A DNA stretch of 39,746 bases from Gammaproteobacteria bacterium. Its GTDB lineage: Bacteria > Pseudomonadota > Gammaproteobacteria > DSM-16500. Both the position numbers and the translations under genes were made by a program. The notes under the pieces were generated by a model. The model had not been told where the DNA came from, made no database searches, and saw only the letters and a program-made list of their open reading frames with translations. The DNA is taken from assembly GCA_013288815.1 (NCBI GenBank), contig JABDBD010000026.1:1-39746 (forward strand), given 5' to 3'. Position 1 is the stretch's first letter; the number at the start of each line of letters is the position of its first letter. Shown here one piece after another: positions 8,245-16,092 of this stretch.

Positions 8245-9543
8245 CTATTTTTCTGCTAGAGACAAAGTCTCAAATACTTTCTCTGCTGCTTCTAGCGTTT
8301 TATTGATTGCATGCTGAGTATGCGCAATCGAAGTAAATCCCGCTTCAAATGCAGAAGGAGCAAAATACACACCTTCGTTAAGCATACTATGAAAAAACTG
8401 CTTAAATCGCGAGACATGTGTCTGCTTCACATCGGCATAAGTCACTATTTCAGGTAAATCAGTAAAATAGAATCCAAACATTCCGCCTAATGAATTTGTT
8501 TGAAATGGAATATGAAAACGTTGCGCACAATCCTGCAACCCCTCGATAAGTTTTTCTGTAATCGTATTTAATTGGTTATAAAAACCAGTATTCTCAGTCA
8601 ACATATTCAACGTAGTTAATCCAGCAGTCATCGCTACAGGATTGCCAGAAAGAGTTCCAGCTTGATAAACAGGACCTAATGGAGCAATGCAATCCATTAT
8701 GTCGGCACGACCACCAAAAGCACCTGCCGGCATACCACCCCCAATAATTTTACCTAGCGTCGTTAAGTCAGGCTTAATATGATAGTGCGCTTGAGCACCG
8801 CCTAATGCCACTCGAAATCCCGTCATCACTTCATCAAAAATTAATACACTTCCGTAATGATCACACAGCTCTCGCAGTCCTTCTAAAAAACCAGGCTGAG
8901 GAAGCACACAATTCATATTACCCGCGACTGGCTCTACAATAATTGCAGCAATCTCATCCTGATATTTTTCAAATAACTCTGACACAGTATCTAATCGATT
9001 ATACTCAGCAATTAATGTCTGCTGCGCAAAGCTAGCCGGCACTCCCGCCGAGTCAGGAATACCCAGAGTTAGCGCACCAGAGCCAGCAGCAACCAAAAGA
9101 AAATCCGCATGACCATGATAACAACCTGCAAATTTGATAATTTTATCTCGCCCTGTGAATCCTCGCGCGAGACGAATCGCACTCATTGTTGCCTCAGTTC
9201 CTGAACTCACCATGCGAATTTTATCGATAGAAGGCATCATTTGGCATACTTTTTTGGCTAACTTTATTTCGATTTCAGTTGGCGCCCCAAAACTTAACCC
9301 CTGCTGCATACACTGCATAACAGCTTCTATTACTTGGGGATGTGCGTGTCCTAAAATCATTGGCCCCCATGAGCCTACATAATCAACATACTCGCGCCCA
9401 TCCACATCAACAATATGGGCACCCTTAGCCGATTGAAAAAAAAGAGGTTTTCCACCAACGCCACGAAAAGCGCGCACTGGGGAATTAACACCGCCGGGAA
9501 TAACCTGCTCAGCTTGATTAAATAATGCTTCGGATAAATTCAT
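8245..9543 (-). CDS. hemL: Glutamate-1-semialdehyde 2,1-aminomutase
   Basis: HemL is a PLP-dependent enzyme converting glutamate-1-semialdehyde to 5-aminolevulinate in the C5 heme pathway. The product has 432 residues, normal for the family. It shows [20 protein letters not shown] at the N-terminus, the PLP-region motif [16 protein letters not shown], and the Schiff-base lysine in [18 protein letters not shown]. The ATG at 9543 is chosen because a GGGGAG ribosome-binding site stands eight bases upstream; the in-frame GTG at 9550-9552 would sit almost on that site. The gene is monocistronic on the minus strand. Confidence 0.97.
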   Translation of the reverse strand: MNLSEALFNQAEQVIPGGVNSPVRAFRGVGGKPLFFQSAKGAHIVDVDGREYVDYVGSWGPMILGHAHPQVIEAVMQCMQQGLSFGAPTEIEIKLAKKVCQMMPSIDKIRMVSSGTEATMSAIRLARGFTGRDKIIKFAGCYHGHADFLLVAAGSGALTLGIPDSAGVPASFAQQTLIAEYNRLDTVSELFEKYQDEIAAIIVEPVAGNMNCVLPQPGFLEGLRELCDHYGSVLIFDEVMTGFRVALGGAQAHYHIKPDLTTLGKIIGGGMPAGAFGGRADIMDCIAPLGPVYQAGTLSGNPVAMTAGLTTLNMLTENTGFYNQLNTITEKLIEGLQDCAQRFHIPFQTNSLGGMFGFYFTDLPEIVTYADVKQTHVSRFKQFFHSMLNEGVYFAPSAFEAGFTSIAHTQHAINKTLEAAEKVFETLSLAEK

Positions 9544-9687
9544 AAAGCTCACTCCCCTGCAACGAACAAAAAACTATCATGATTGGCGCTATCTGCGTAT
9601 AATATGCGCCTTATCATACCACACAATTAACAACGAGAACCTGTCGTTTTAGGTGATTTCTATCTCTAAATTAAGCATAATCACCCC

Positions 9688-9867
9688 ACTAGATAATGGC
9701 CTTGTTGCATAAATCAACTTTTCCCTTCTCCCCTTGTGGGAGAAGGTGCCCGGAGGGCGGATGAGGGGTACCTTTGGCAAAATCCCCCCTCACCCGCCGC
9801 TTCGCGTCGACCTCTCCCACAAGGGGAGAGGTATTAAAAGCGATTTCTACACAATGCACTAAATAAT
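9688..9867. repeat. Palindromic hairpin element, family B copy 2, with possible target duplication
   Basis: The element spans 9698-9857 in the 345-base gap between hemL and the rubredoxin gene. It contains inverted copies of CTCCCCTTGTGGGAGA / TCTCCCACAAGGGGAGAGG around a GC-rich centre, like copy 1 at 3603-3772. The left edge GGCCTTGTTGCATAAATCA resembles terminal repeats of IS903-like (IS5-family) elements, and the right edge GATTTCTACACAATGC is a degenerate inverse of it. ACTAGATAAT (9688-9697) and ACTAAATAAT (9858-9867) flank it, differing in one base, which looks like a target-site duplication. No transposase. Apart from this element I see nothing in the gap but the hemL 5' region. Confidence 0.72.
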
Positions 9868-9888
9868 AACGAATCGAGGAGACTTATT

Positions 9889-10059
9889 ATGCAATATAAA
9901 CGTTATATGTGTTTGCTATGCGGATACATTTATGATGAATCTCAAGGCTGTCCTGAAGATGGGATTGTGCCAGGGACTCTTTGGGAAGATGTTCCACTCA
10001 CCTGGCAATGCCCTGAATGTCGTGCATCTAAAGAAGATTTTGAAATGATTGAAATTTAA
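9889..10059 (+). CDS. Rubredoxin
   Basis: This is a 56-residue one-iron electron carrier. It begins MQYKRYMCLLCGYIYDE and has the two CXXC iron ligands: MCLLCGYIYD (Cys8, Cys11) and QCPECRASKEDF (Cys41, Cys44), plus the family segment GCPEDGIVPGTLWEDVP. A GAGGAG ribosome-binding site precedes the ATG by about eight bases. Rubredoxins donate electrons in alkane hydroxylation, superoxide/oxygen reduction or related redox reactions; the partner cannot be told here. The stop overlaps the convergent sodC stop region by four bases. The gene sits just right of the family B repeat. Confidence 0.95.
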   Translation: MQYKRYMCLLCGYIYDESQGCPEDGIVPGTLWEDVPLTWQCPECRASKEDFEMIEI

Positions 10060-10553
10060 TGATAAGGAATCAACCCGCAAGCAATGCGAGCTCCTCCTCC
10101 ACCTAATTTTTCAGGCAAATCAGAATAATTATCTGCTCCTGCATGAATCATGAGCGCCTTGCCTTTCAAATGATACAGCTTCAGTCTTGGAGCTAAGACT
10201 GGCAGGGTTGCATGGCCACGCGCATCGACGATCAAAACTGGAAGATCACCCAAATGTCCATGCTCATAAGGTCCTCGATGCTGATTTGTTTTATCAGGAT
10301 CTAAATGCCCTCCTGCAGCCATGCCGTCATGCTCACACATTGGAAATGCATGTATATGAAATCCATGAATACCAGGAGGCAAATCTTTTAATTTTGGGGT
10401 CAAGATCAACCCATAAATAGTGTCATCTATGCGTACGGTACCAATTTTTTTCCCGTTTCCATTCATATCCGTTAAATGCATAGGGACAAAGAGGCTAGCC
10501 TGGGCGATGCCTGCGACCAAATAACTGAGCAATAATAACCATGTCTTTTTCAT
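10056..10553 (-). CDS. sodC: Periplasmic Cu/Zn superoxide dismutase SodC
   Basis: SodC dismutes superoxide in the periplasm and protects many intracellular pathogens from host oxidative burst. The 165-residue product has a signal peptide (MKKTWLLLLSYLVAGIAQAS), copper/zinc ligands in GFHIHAFPMCEHDG and AAGGHLDPDK, HRGPYEHGHLGDLPVL, and the C-terminal GGGGARIACGLIPYH with the second disulfide cysteine. The length is typical. It lies tail to tail with rubredoxin and is followed upstream on the same strand by acyP, 11 bases apart, so acyP-sodC are probably cotranscribed. Confidence 0.97.
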   Translation of the reverse strand: MKKTWLLLLSYLVAGIAQASLFVPMHLTDMNGNGKKIGTVRIDDTIYGLILTPKLKDLPPGIHGFHIHAFPMCEHDGMAAGGHLDPDKTNQHRGPYEHGHLGDLPVLIVDARGHATLPVLAPRLKLYHLKGKALMIHAGADNYSDLPEKLGGGGARIACGLIPYH

Positions 10554-10564
10554 ATTTATTCCTT

Positions 10565-10840
10565 TTATAAGATCAAAAAATCAGTATGGTCTTCCCATTC
10601 CTTTTTTTCACTCGTGAAATCGCTGACTTTCGCTCGAGAAGGGCCATGACGCAGCCATTCTTCAAGTGTTTTAATATCCTCTTGCCTACCACAGGCGACA
10701 ACCTCAACTCCCCCATCGGGAAGGTTACGCACCCAGCCTGTCATTCCTAGTTTTTTGGCTTCACTTTGTGTAAATGAACGGAAACACACACCCTGAACCA
10801 ATCCTGATATATAATAGTGCATGCAAAATTTATCTTGCAT
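10565..10840 (-). CDS. acyP: Acylphosphatase
   Basis: Acylphosphatase hydrolyses carboxyl-phosphate bonds of small acyl phosphates. The 91-residue product has the active-site motif SGLVQGVCFRSFTQSEA with the phosphate-binding arginine and, further on, GWVRNLPDGGVEVVACG carrying the catalytic asparagine. Length and order are standard. The fold is small and cytoplasmic; no signal peptide. It is the first gene of a likely acyP-sodC unit and diverges from the acyltransferase gene at 10907, with a 66-base shared upstream region. Confidence 0.93.
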   Translation of the reverse strand: MQDKFCMHYYISGLVQGVCFRSFTQSEAKKLGMTGWVRNLPDGGVEVVACGRQEDIKTLEEWLRHGPSRAKVSDFTSEKKEWEDHTDFLIL

Positions 10841-10906
10841 AAAATCCAGCTCCTGGTGAAAATCATAAACTTTTTATAACGTTCCATTATAATCAGAATA
10901 AAACGA

Positions 10907-11812
10907 ATGAAACAATTTGAATTATTTTACCCCTCGACCTGGCCTGCATGGATGGGGCTTGGGTGTCTTTGGCTAATCACCAGACTTCCTATTCGCTGGC
11001 AAATGCAGATTGGAAAAGGCATAGGAAAAATTATTTATCTTGTCTCTCCTCAACTACGACACATCAGCAAAGTCAATATTCAACTTTGCTTCCCAGAGAA
11101 AAGTCCGCAAGAGCACCAACAATTATTAAAAAAAAACTTTGCTTCTCTCGGAATAGGAATCATTGAAACAGCAATGGCATGGTGGATATCTGATAATCGC
11201 TTGCAACATTGCCAAGTCACTCTGTCAGGACTTGAGCATGCTGAAGCAGCGTTTGCAAGAGGGAAAGGAATTATTTTACTGGGTCCCCACTTCACTTGCT
11301 TGGAAATGGTAGGTCGACTGTTAGGAGCAAAATACTCTTTTGCCGTTCTCTATCGCCCTCACAAAAAAAAGTTACTCGCTTATATACAAGAGCGCTTTCG
11401 AAAGAAGTATGGTATCCGTCAAATTGCCCGACATGAAATTCGCTATCTACTCAAAACACTCAGTGAGAACATGGCCGTTTGGTACGCTTACGATATTGAT
11501 GCGGGTGAAAAGAAAAGTGTCTTCGCTCCATTCTTTGGAATCCAAACAGCATCATTAACGGCAGTCTCTCGTTTAGTGACGATGAGCAATACAACTATAC
11601 TGCCGATTAGCTTTTACCGATTAGATGACAAGTGGGGATATGAAATTAAACTTCTGCCCGCCATAAACAATTTTCCATCCGACAGTTTAATTGAGGATGC
11701 AACACTGCTAAATGCTACCCTAGAGCAATCTATTCGAGATAAGCCAGAACAATATATTTGGCAATATAAACGCTTTAAAACAAGGCCTGCGGGAGAAAAA
11801 AGATTTTATTGA
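10907..11812 (+). CDS. lpxL: Lipid A biosynthesis lauroyl/myristoyl acyltransferase (LpxL/HtrB family)
   Basis: This inner-membrane enzyme transfers a secondary acyl chain from acyl-ACP to the Kdo-lipid A precursor. The 301-residue product has an N-terminal membrane segment, PSTWPAWMGLGCLWLITRLP at residues 9-28, the catalytic HX4E motif in LLGPHFTCLEMVG (His128, Glu133), and the conserved AVLYRPHKKK and YIWQYKRFKTRPAGE segments. The size is typical. The family contains several paralogs (LpxL, LpxM, LpxP) and the sequence does not let me choose the position or chain acylated, so the symbol is the family name. It converges on the marR gene. Confidence 0.92.
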   Translation: MKQFELFYPSTWPAWMGLGCLWLITRLPIRWQMQIGKGIGKIIYLVSPQLRHISKVNIQLCFPEKSPQEHQQLLKKNFASLGIGIIETAMAWWISDNRLQHCQVTLSGLEHAEAAFARGKGIILLGPHFTCLEMVGRLLGAKYSFAVLYRPHKKKLLAYIQERFRKKYGIRQIARHEIRYLLKTLSENMAVWYAYDIDAGEKKSVFAPFFGIQTASLTAVSRLVTMSNTTILPISFYRLDDKWGYEIKLLPAINNFPSDSLIEDATLLNATLEQSIRDKPEQYIWQYKRFKTRPAGEKRFY

Positions 11813-11828
11813 ATGAACCTCAGGACAA

Positions 11829-12290
11829 CTACACAAAAGCCCGCGTGATTTTTTGGAAGATATGTAAAAAGCTTTCGCGCTCCTCTGAGGTAAGCACATT
11901 GAGCATTTTACTTAATACATCTTGCATATGTTTAATTTGCACTTGATATATCTTGCGACCGTCTTCCGTCAAACTTCCTCTTACAATCCGCCTGTCTTCT
12001 TCACTACGTACACGCTGCACTAACTTAGACTTTACTAATTTATCGACAATTACTGTAACACTACTCAGCGATAAGACAGCACGCTTAGCAATGTCGCTCA
12101 TGATGCAAGGTTCTGTATCACCAATAATGTTTAAGATATTTAATTCTTGCATGCTCAACTTGCCTAGCGAAGATAATAATTCCGTATCAGCTTTATCTTG
12201 CATCTTACGTAGCAACAATAAATGATGAGCAAGTTCTTGCACGTGCTGATCAAGAGTATGTTGTTGAGATATTTTGTTATTTATAGTCAT
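11829..12290 (-). CDS. MarR-family transcriptional regulator
   Basis: The 153-residue product is a winged-helix repressor/activator of the MarR family, acting as a dimer. The DNA-binding region lies around residues 55-110: LSMQELNILNIIGDTEPCIM, then the recognition helix SLSSVTVIVDKLVKSKLVQR, then the wing RSEEDRRIVRGSLTEDGR, where the D-x-R-R motif is diagnostic. The ATG at 12290 is used; the TTG at 12302 would add four residues, and neither has a clear Shine-Dalgarno sequence. The target is not evident. It stands between the acyltransferase gene (convergent) and a 283-base AT-rich gap leading to the histone-like gene. Confidence 0.92.
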   Translation of the reverse strand: MTINNKISQQHTLDQHVQELAHHLLLLRKMQDKADTELLSSLGKLSMQELNILNIIGDTEPCIMSDIAKRAVLSLSSVTVIVDKLVKSKLVQRVRSEEDRRIVRGSLTEDGRKIYQVQIKHMQDVLSKMLNVLTSEERESFLHIFQKITRAFV

Positions 12291-12573
12291 GGGACGATTC
12301 AATAGTAATTTTTTTTCAGTGTCAAATTATTTTTTCTGCGCAGCAGATTTTTTTTATTTAGTGAGAAATGATAATTCTCTTCAGGAAAATACACCTCACG
12401 AAGAGCACATTCTCTAAAAATTTATCTTAAACCCTTACTAAAAATTAATTTCGAAGAAAAAAAACTTAAAATTAATCTCCAAATTCTCACATTAGTTAGT
12501 GATCACCCTAATAGAATTATCTAGTTACGAATGTTAGATTAAGTGGACACAACTCACTATAGGAAGTCATGCC

Positions 12574-12759
12574 ATGGCAACTGCAAAAAAAGCAAAGAAG
12601 AAAACCAGCTCCAAAAAGAAAGCAACCACTGCTCGTCCAGCAGCTAAGAAAGTTCGTAAACCAGCTGCGAAGAAGAAAGTGGCTAAGAAAGCTAAAGCTA
12701 AGCCTAAAGCTAAATCCAAGGCTAAAGCTAAATCTCGCAAGAAAGCTGCGAAGAAGTAA
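12574..12759 (+). CDS. Histone H1-like Lys/Ala-rich nucleoprotein (61 aa)
   Basis: The product is almost only Lys, Ala, Ser, Thr, Pro and Arg (begins MATAKKAKKKTSSKKK) and consists of AKK/KAK/PAAKK units, like the C-terminal tail of eukaryotic histone H1. Such proteins occur in Chlamydia (Hc1/Hc2), Coxiella (Hq1) and others, where they bind and compact DNA, often in a developmental or stationary form. The ATG at 12574 has AGGAAG seven bases upstream. Another ATG at 12569 opens a different, arginine/leucine-rich frame of 79 codons that I regard as a shadow. The 271 bases upstream are very AT-rich and should hold the promoter. A perfect 10-bp hairpin follows the stop. Confidence 0.88.
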   Translation: MATAKKAKKKTSSKKKATTARPAAKKVRKPAAKKKVAKKAKAKPKAKSKAKAKSRKKAAKK

Positions 12760-12774
12760 TTTCTTTATTATGTC

Positions 12775-12798
12775 TCTAGGCTGGATCTCCAGCCTAGA
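12775..12798 (+). terminator. Hairpin after the histone-like gene
   Basis: TCTAGGCTGG ATCT CCAGCCTAGA is a perfect 10-bp stem with a 4-base loop, 15 bases after the stop. There is no real T-run after it, so it may be a weak terminator or an mRNA 3'-end stabiliser. Confidence 0.6.
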
Positions 12799-12829
12799 TG
12801 GCTTCTAAACTCTCCCTCACGTAACTCCA

Positions 12830-14008
12830 CTAAATATCATCCGCTCCGAGTGTATTAGCATACATTTTTGCATATTGAGCCGCAACAACACCCCAATCAA
12901 ACTGATTTGCATGGCTTAAATTCGCTTTTGCAAACTCATGGCGTAAGTTAACGTCACTTAAAAGCATTTGGATTTGACCGGCCCAATCATCTGCATCATC
13001 CGGTTTTACCAATAATGCTTGCAACCCAAATGTTTGCAAGTAACGAGTCGTTGCAGAATCACTTGCTACTAATGCCTTGCCAGCAGCCATTGCTTCAATT
13101 TGTACGATACCAAATGGTTCTTCCCATTGACTTGGCTGTGTCGGGAATAACACACATTGACACTGCGCCATCAATTGTTTTTTGAGATCACCGCGTATAT
13201 AACCTGTGAAGATGACAGATTGCTCTGGAAGAGAAGAAAATTCTTTCGCCTCTGTTATCACTCGTAATCCTAAATTTCTAGCGCGCACTTGCAATGCTAA
13301 CTCAGCAGAACCTGATCCCGCTATCACTAATGACGTATCAACCCCTCTCTGCATCAGACGAGCAAACGCATCAATTAATACATGAAATCCTTTTTCAGGC
13401 TCTAATCGACCAATGCCTAATACATATTTTTTTTCCGGTAATGACAGTACTGATTGCCATCCTGCTAAATCAATACCATTTCCAATAATGGTATTTTTAA
13501 AGCGTGTATCACATATTTCATGAGAAATTTCCGCCATGCGTGGCGTTAAATGTGAAACCCCTGCCGCATATTTCAGCGCATCACGACAACGGCGCTGAAC
13601 TTTTTTGCGCTTCATTCTATCTGAGTTTGTCGCAACAATATCTGCATGACTTGTCACAATGTAAGGAATCCCTATGCGCTTAAAAACTTGCAATGCAATA
13701 AATCCACATCGATATGCCCCTTGCGCATGAATCAAATCTATTTTTTCAGAACGACATAAATCAAGAAGAGGCTTTAATTTTTTTGAGGACACAAAAAAGC
13801 CCGGCTTAATAAATGGGCCTGCGTAAGCAACTAATCCATTTTGAGAATAGTGAGGGCCTTGCAATTTACCGCTGTGACTTTCATCTTCATTATAGGCAAC
13901 CGTATGAATTCCATGGGATTTTAAAACAAGCGGCAAATAATGTAGAAATTCGGCTACACCACCGGTGGTTCTCTCTAAACTATATCGATTCAACAGCAAA
14001 ATGCGCAT
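12830..14008 (-). CDS. GT4-family (GT-B fold) glycosyltransferase
   Basis: The 392-residue product is a retaining GT-B glycosyltransferase of the family 4 type (Pfam Glyco_transf_4 plus Glycos_transf_1). The N-terminal acceptor domain starts MRILLLNRYSLERTTGGVAE with the glycine loop, and has LIHAQGAYRCGF and YIVTSHADIV. The C-terminal donor domain starts at VLGIGRLEPEKGFHVLIDAF (about residue 195), and the nucleotide-sugar motif EEPFGIVQIEAMAAGKALVAS is at about 292-312. It probably adds a sugar to a cell-surface glycan or glycolipid; the substrate cannot be read from the sequence. There is no clear operon partner: murI diverges from it. Confidence 0.92.
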   Translation of the reverse strand: MRILLLNRYSLERTTGGVAEFLHYLPLVLKSHGIHTVAYNEDESHSGKLQGPHYSQNGLVAYAGPFIKPGFFVSSKKLKPLLDLCRSEKIDLIHAQGAYRCGFIALQVFKRIGIPYIVTSHADIVATNSDRMKRKKVQRRCRDALKYAAGVSHLTPRMAEISHEICDTRFKNTIIGNGIDLAGWQSVLSLPEKKYVLGIGRLEPEKGFHVLIDAFARLMQRGVDTSLVIAGSGSAELALQVRARNLGLRVITEAKEFSSLPEQSVIFTGYIRGDLKKQLMAQCQCVLFPTQPSQWEEPFGIVQIEAMAAGKALVASDSATTRYLQTFGLQALLVKPDDADDWAGQIQMLLSDVNLRHEFAKANLSHANQFDWGVVAAQYAKMYANTLGADDI

Positions 14009-14153
14009 TATGTACTCTAGATCATCTAGTTAAGCGACATTCTAGTTGAGGATAAATAAAAAACCAAGTTAAACAACATGAAAGAAATTCTAGCGCCCGA
14101 GAGAATTCTTCGTTATGATATGACCAATACTTGAACTAAGGCTTACTTTTCCA

Positions 14154-15029
14154 ATGAGCGAACAACCCCTAATTGTACCCAACCCAATAGATCTTTTTGA
14201 CAGCAGCAGCGAGTCAACGATTCCAACACTATCATCCAGGCCTATTGGCATTTTTGATAGTGGAATAGGTGGATTAACGGTCGCAAATGCACTTGTCAAA
14301 CAATTGCCGAATGAAAATATTATCTATTTCGGTGATACCGCTCATATGCCATATGGGGACAAATCATCCGCCGCTATTCAAGCGTATTCCGTCAAAATTG
14401 CGCATATGCTATTACAACAACATTGCAAATTGATTTTGATTGCCTGCAACTCAGCGTCAGCAGCAGCCTATGAGTTAGTCAAAGAATATGTGAATACACA
14501 AGCCATCGTTATGAATGTCATTGATCCAGTGATCGGGTATCTACGCAATCATTATTCTAAAAAAAATATTGGGTTAATCGGCACGAAACAAACCGTTAAC
14601 TCAAACGTTTACAAGAAAAAAATTGATGAACTCAATTTGAATATTACCTTAACGTCACATCCTACCAATTTATTAGCATCAGCCATCGAAGAATTTGGTA
14701 ATAACCATGTAATAGATAGCTTGCTTGAAGAATATTTATCGCACCCATCACTCCAACAAATTGATGCACTCATTTTAGCATGCACACACTATCCCATTAT
14801 CAAAGAAAAAATCATCCATCACTTTGACCGCAAAATTGACATTATCGACCCATCTGACATTGTCGCCATGACTGTTCAAAAGAAACTAGAAGGCGATCAA
14901 CTCTTAAATCTGAAAGGCCAAGGCAATAAACATTTCTATATTTCAGATTACACAGAATCTTTTGCGTCAGGCACAAAACGCTTTTTTACAGAAGAAATCA
15001 CTTTAAAACATTATCCTTTATGGGAATAG
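14154..15029 (+). CDS. murI: Glutamate racemase
   Basis: MurI makes D-glutamate for peptidoglycan. The 291-residue product has the N-terminal RPIGIFDSGIGGLTVANAL (Asp and Ser of the active site), YFGDTAHMPYGDK, and the two catalytic cysteines in LIACNSASAAA (Cys98) and LACTHYPIIK (Cys210). A 28-residue Ser/Pro-rich extension precedes the conserved start; no alternative Met lies between, so the ATG at 14154 stands although its Shine-Dalgarno sequence (AAGG) is far. The usual motif is ACNTAS; here the Thr is Ser. rlmJ follows after 45 bases in the same direction. Confidence 0.95.
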   Translation: MSEQPLIVPNPIDLFDSSSESTIPTLSSRPIGIFDSGIGGLTVANALVKQLPNENIIYFGDTAHMPYGDKSSAAIQAYSVKIAHMLLQQHCKLILIACNSASAAAYELVKEYVNTQAIVMNVIDPVIGYLRNHYSKKNIGLIGTKQTVNSNVYKKKIDELNLNITLTSHPTNLLASAIEEFGNNHVIDSLLEEYLSHPSLQQIDALILACTHYPIIKEKIIHHFDRKIDIIDPSDIVAMTVQKKLEGDQLLNLKGQGNKHFYISDYTESFASGTKRFFTEEITLKHYPLWE

Positions 15030-15074
15030 CTTCTATTACACAAAGGCATCCATCGTATTTTTTTAGAGATCCAT

Positions 15075-15908
15075 ATGAACTATCGTCACGCTTATCATGC
15101 AGGTAATTTTGCCGACACTTTCAAACATATTGTATTGGTGTCTTTAATCAACGCATTAAAACGAAAAGAAAATGCTTTTTGTTTTTTAGATACACATGCA
15201 GGGACTGGTTTGTATGATCTATCTGATCAATTACCACAAAAAAGTCATGAATATCAAACTGGCATCACTAAAATCATAGAATCACCCAACCCGCCTGATC
15301 TAATTTCCACCTACTTGGACTGTGTCAATGTGTTAAATAAAAAAACACAGAGCTTGCGGTTCTACCCTGGATCCCCAGCGATTGTTGAGCATTTACTTCG
15401 CCCTCAAGATCGAATGATACTCACTGAATTGCACGCAGAAGATTGGCAAACGCTAAAAAATAATTTTCATATTGACAAACGCATCGCCGTTCATCATCAA
15501 GATGCTTATCAAGCATTGAAAGCATTTTTACCTCCAAAAGAACGCCGCGGATTAGTATTAATCGATCCACCGTATGAAAAATCCGATGAATTATCCGAGA
15601 TGAGCGCTGTATTAACAAATGCACTCAAACGCTGGGAAACAGGTATTTATGCACTCTGGTATCCTATCAAAATTCGCAAACCGATTGAGCGTTTTCATCA
15701 AGCAGTCAAACAAAATATTGATAAAAAATTACTAGTCATTGAGTTAAGCATTTATCCTGAGAATACACCCACTCATTTAAACGGCAGCGGAATGTTAATC
15801 GTCAATCCGCCTTGGAAACTCGATGAAGAACTAAAATCTATTTTGCCTTGGCTATGGAAAACCGTCAGCCCAAACAATCAAGGACGATATGACGTTAAGT
15901 TTCTCTAA
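15075..15908 (+). CDS. rlmJ: 23S rRNA (adenine2030-N6)-methyltransferase RlmJ
   Basis: RlmJ methylates A2030 of 23S rRNA. The 277-residue product begins with the family hallmark MNYRHAYHAGNFADTFKHIV, has the SAM-binding LDTHAGTGLYDL, and the catalytic motif IDPPYE at residues 163-168, typical of N6-adenine methyltransferases. The length is standard. It follows murI after 45 bases and may be cotranscribed. I see no clear terminator in the 184 bases before the next gene, which instead hold a promoter-like repeat region. Confidence 0.95.
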   Translation: MNYRHAYHAGNFADTFKHIVLVSLINALKRKENAFCFLDTHAGTGLYDLSDQLPQKSHEYQTGITKIIESPNPPDLISTYLDCVNVLNKKTQSLRFYPGSPAIVEHLLRPQDRMILTELHAEDWQTLKNNFHIDKRIAVHHQDAYQALKAFLPPKERRGLVLIDPPYEKSDELSEMSAVLTNALKRWETGIYALWYPIKIRKPIERFHQAVKQNIDKKLLVIELSIYPENTPTHLNGSGMLIVNPPWKLDEELKSILPWLWKTVSPNNQGRYDVKFL

Positions 15909-15986
15909 CCCAACTCATGAGTAACCTAATACAACTTCAACACCATTCGCTTTAAAAAAGATCAGTCAAAAAAATTATTTTTCTTG

Positions 15987-16040
15987 TTAAGCATCAGTTA
16001 AGTTTTACTAAAGATTTTATTAAGACTTCATCCGTATGAT
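15987..16040 (+). promoter_or_regulatory. Four TTAAG-like half-sites on an 11-bp period plus -10 box
   Basis: TTAAG occurs at 15987, 15998 and 16020, with TAAAG at 16009, so four half-sites lie exactly 11 bp apart. Ten bases after the last one is TATGAT (16035-16040), a good -10 box. The reverse reading gives CTTAA-N6-CTTAA, the PmrA box of Legionella/Coxiella. The last site covers the place of a -35 box, as expected for activation by an OmpR-type regulator. The target is the 895-aa protein starting at 16093. Confidence 0.65.
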
Positions 16041-16092
16041 CAAGTCACGACATCAATTTAATTGTCGTTAAACTTAATAAAAGGATATCACT

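Noticed and set aside
9550-9552. GTG start for hemL adding three residues
   Set aside because: It lies one to two bases from the ribosome-binding site; ATG at 9543 has proper spacing.
12569-12808. 79-codon Arg/Leu/Lys-rich open frame over the histone-like gene
   Set aside because: It is the shifted reading of AAG/GCT repeats; the ATG at 12574 has the better ribosome-binding distance and gives a known protein type.
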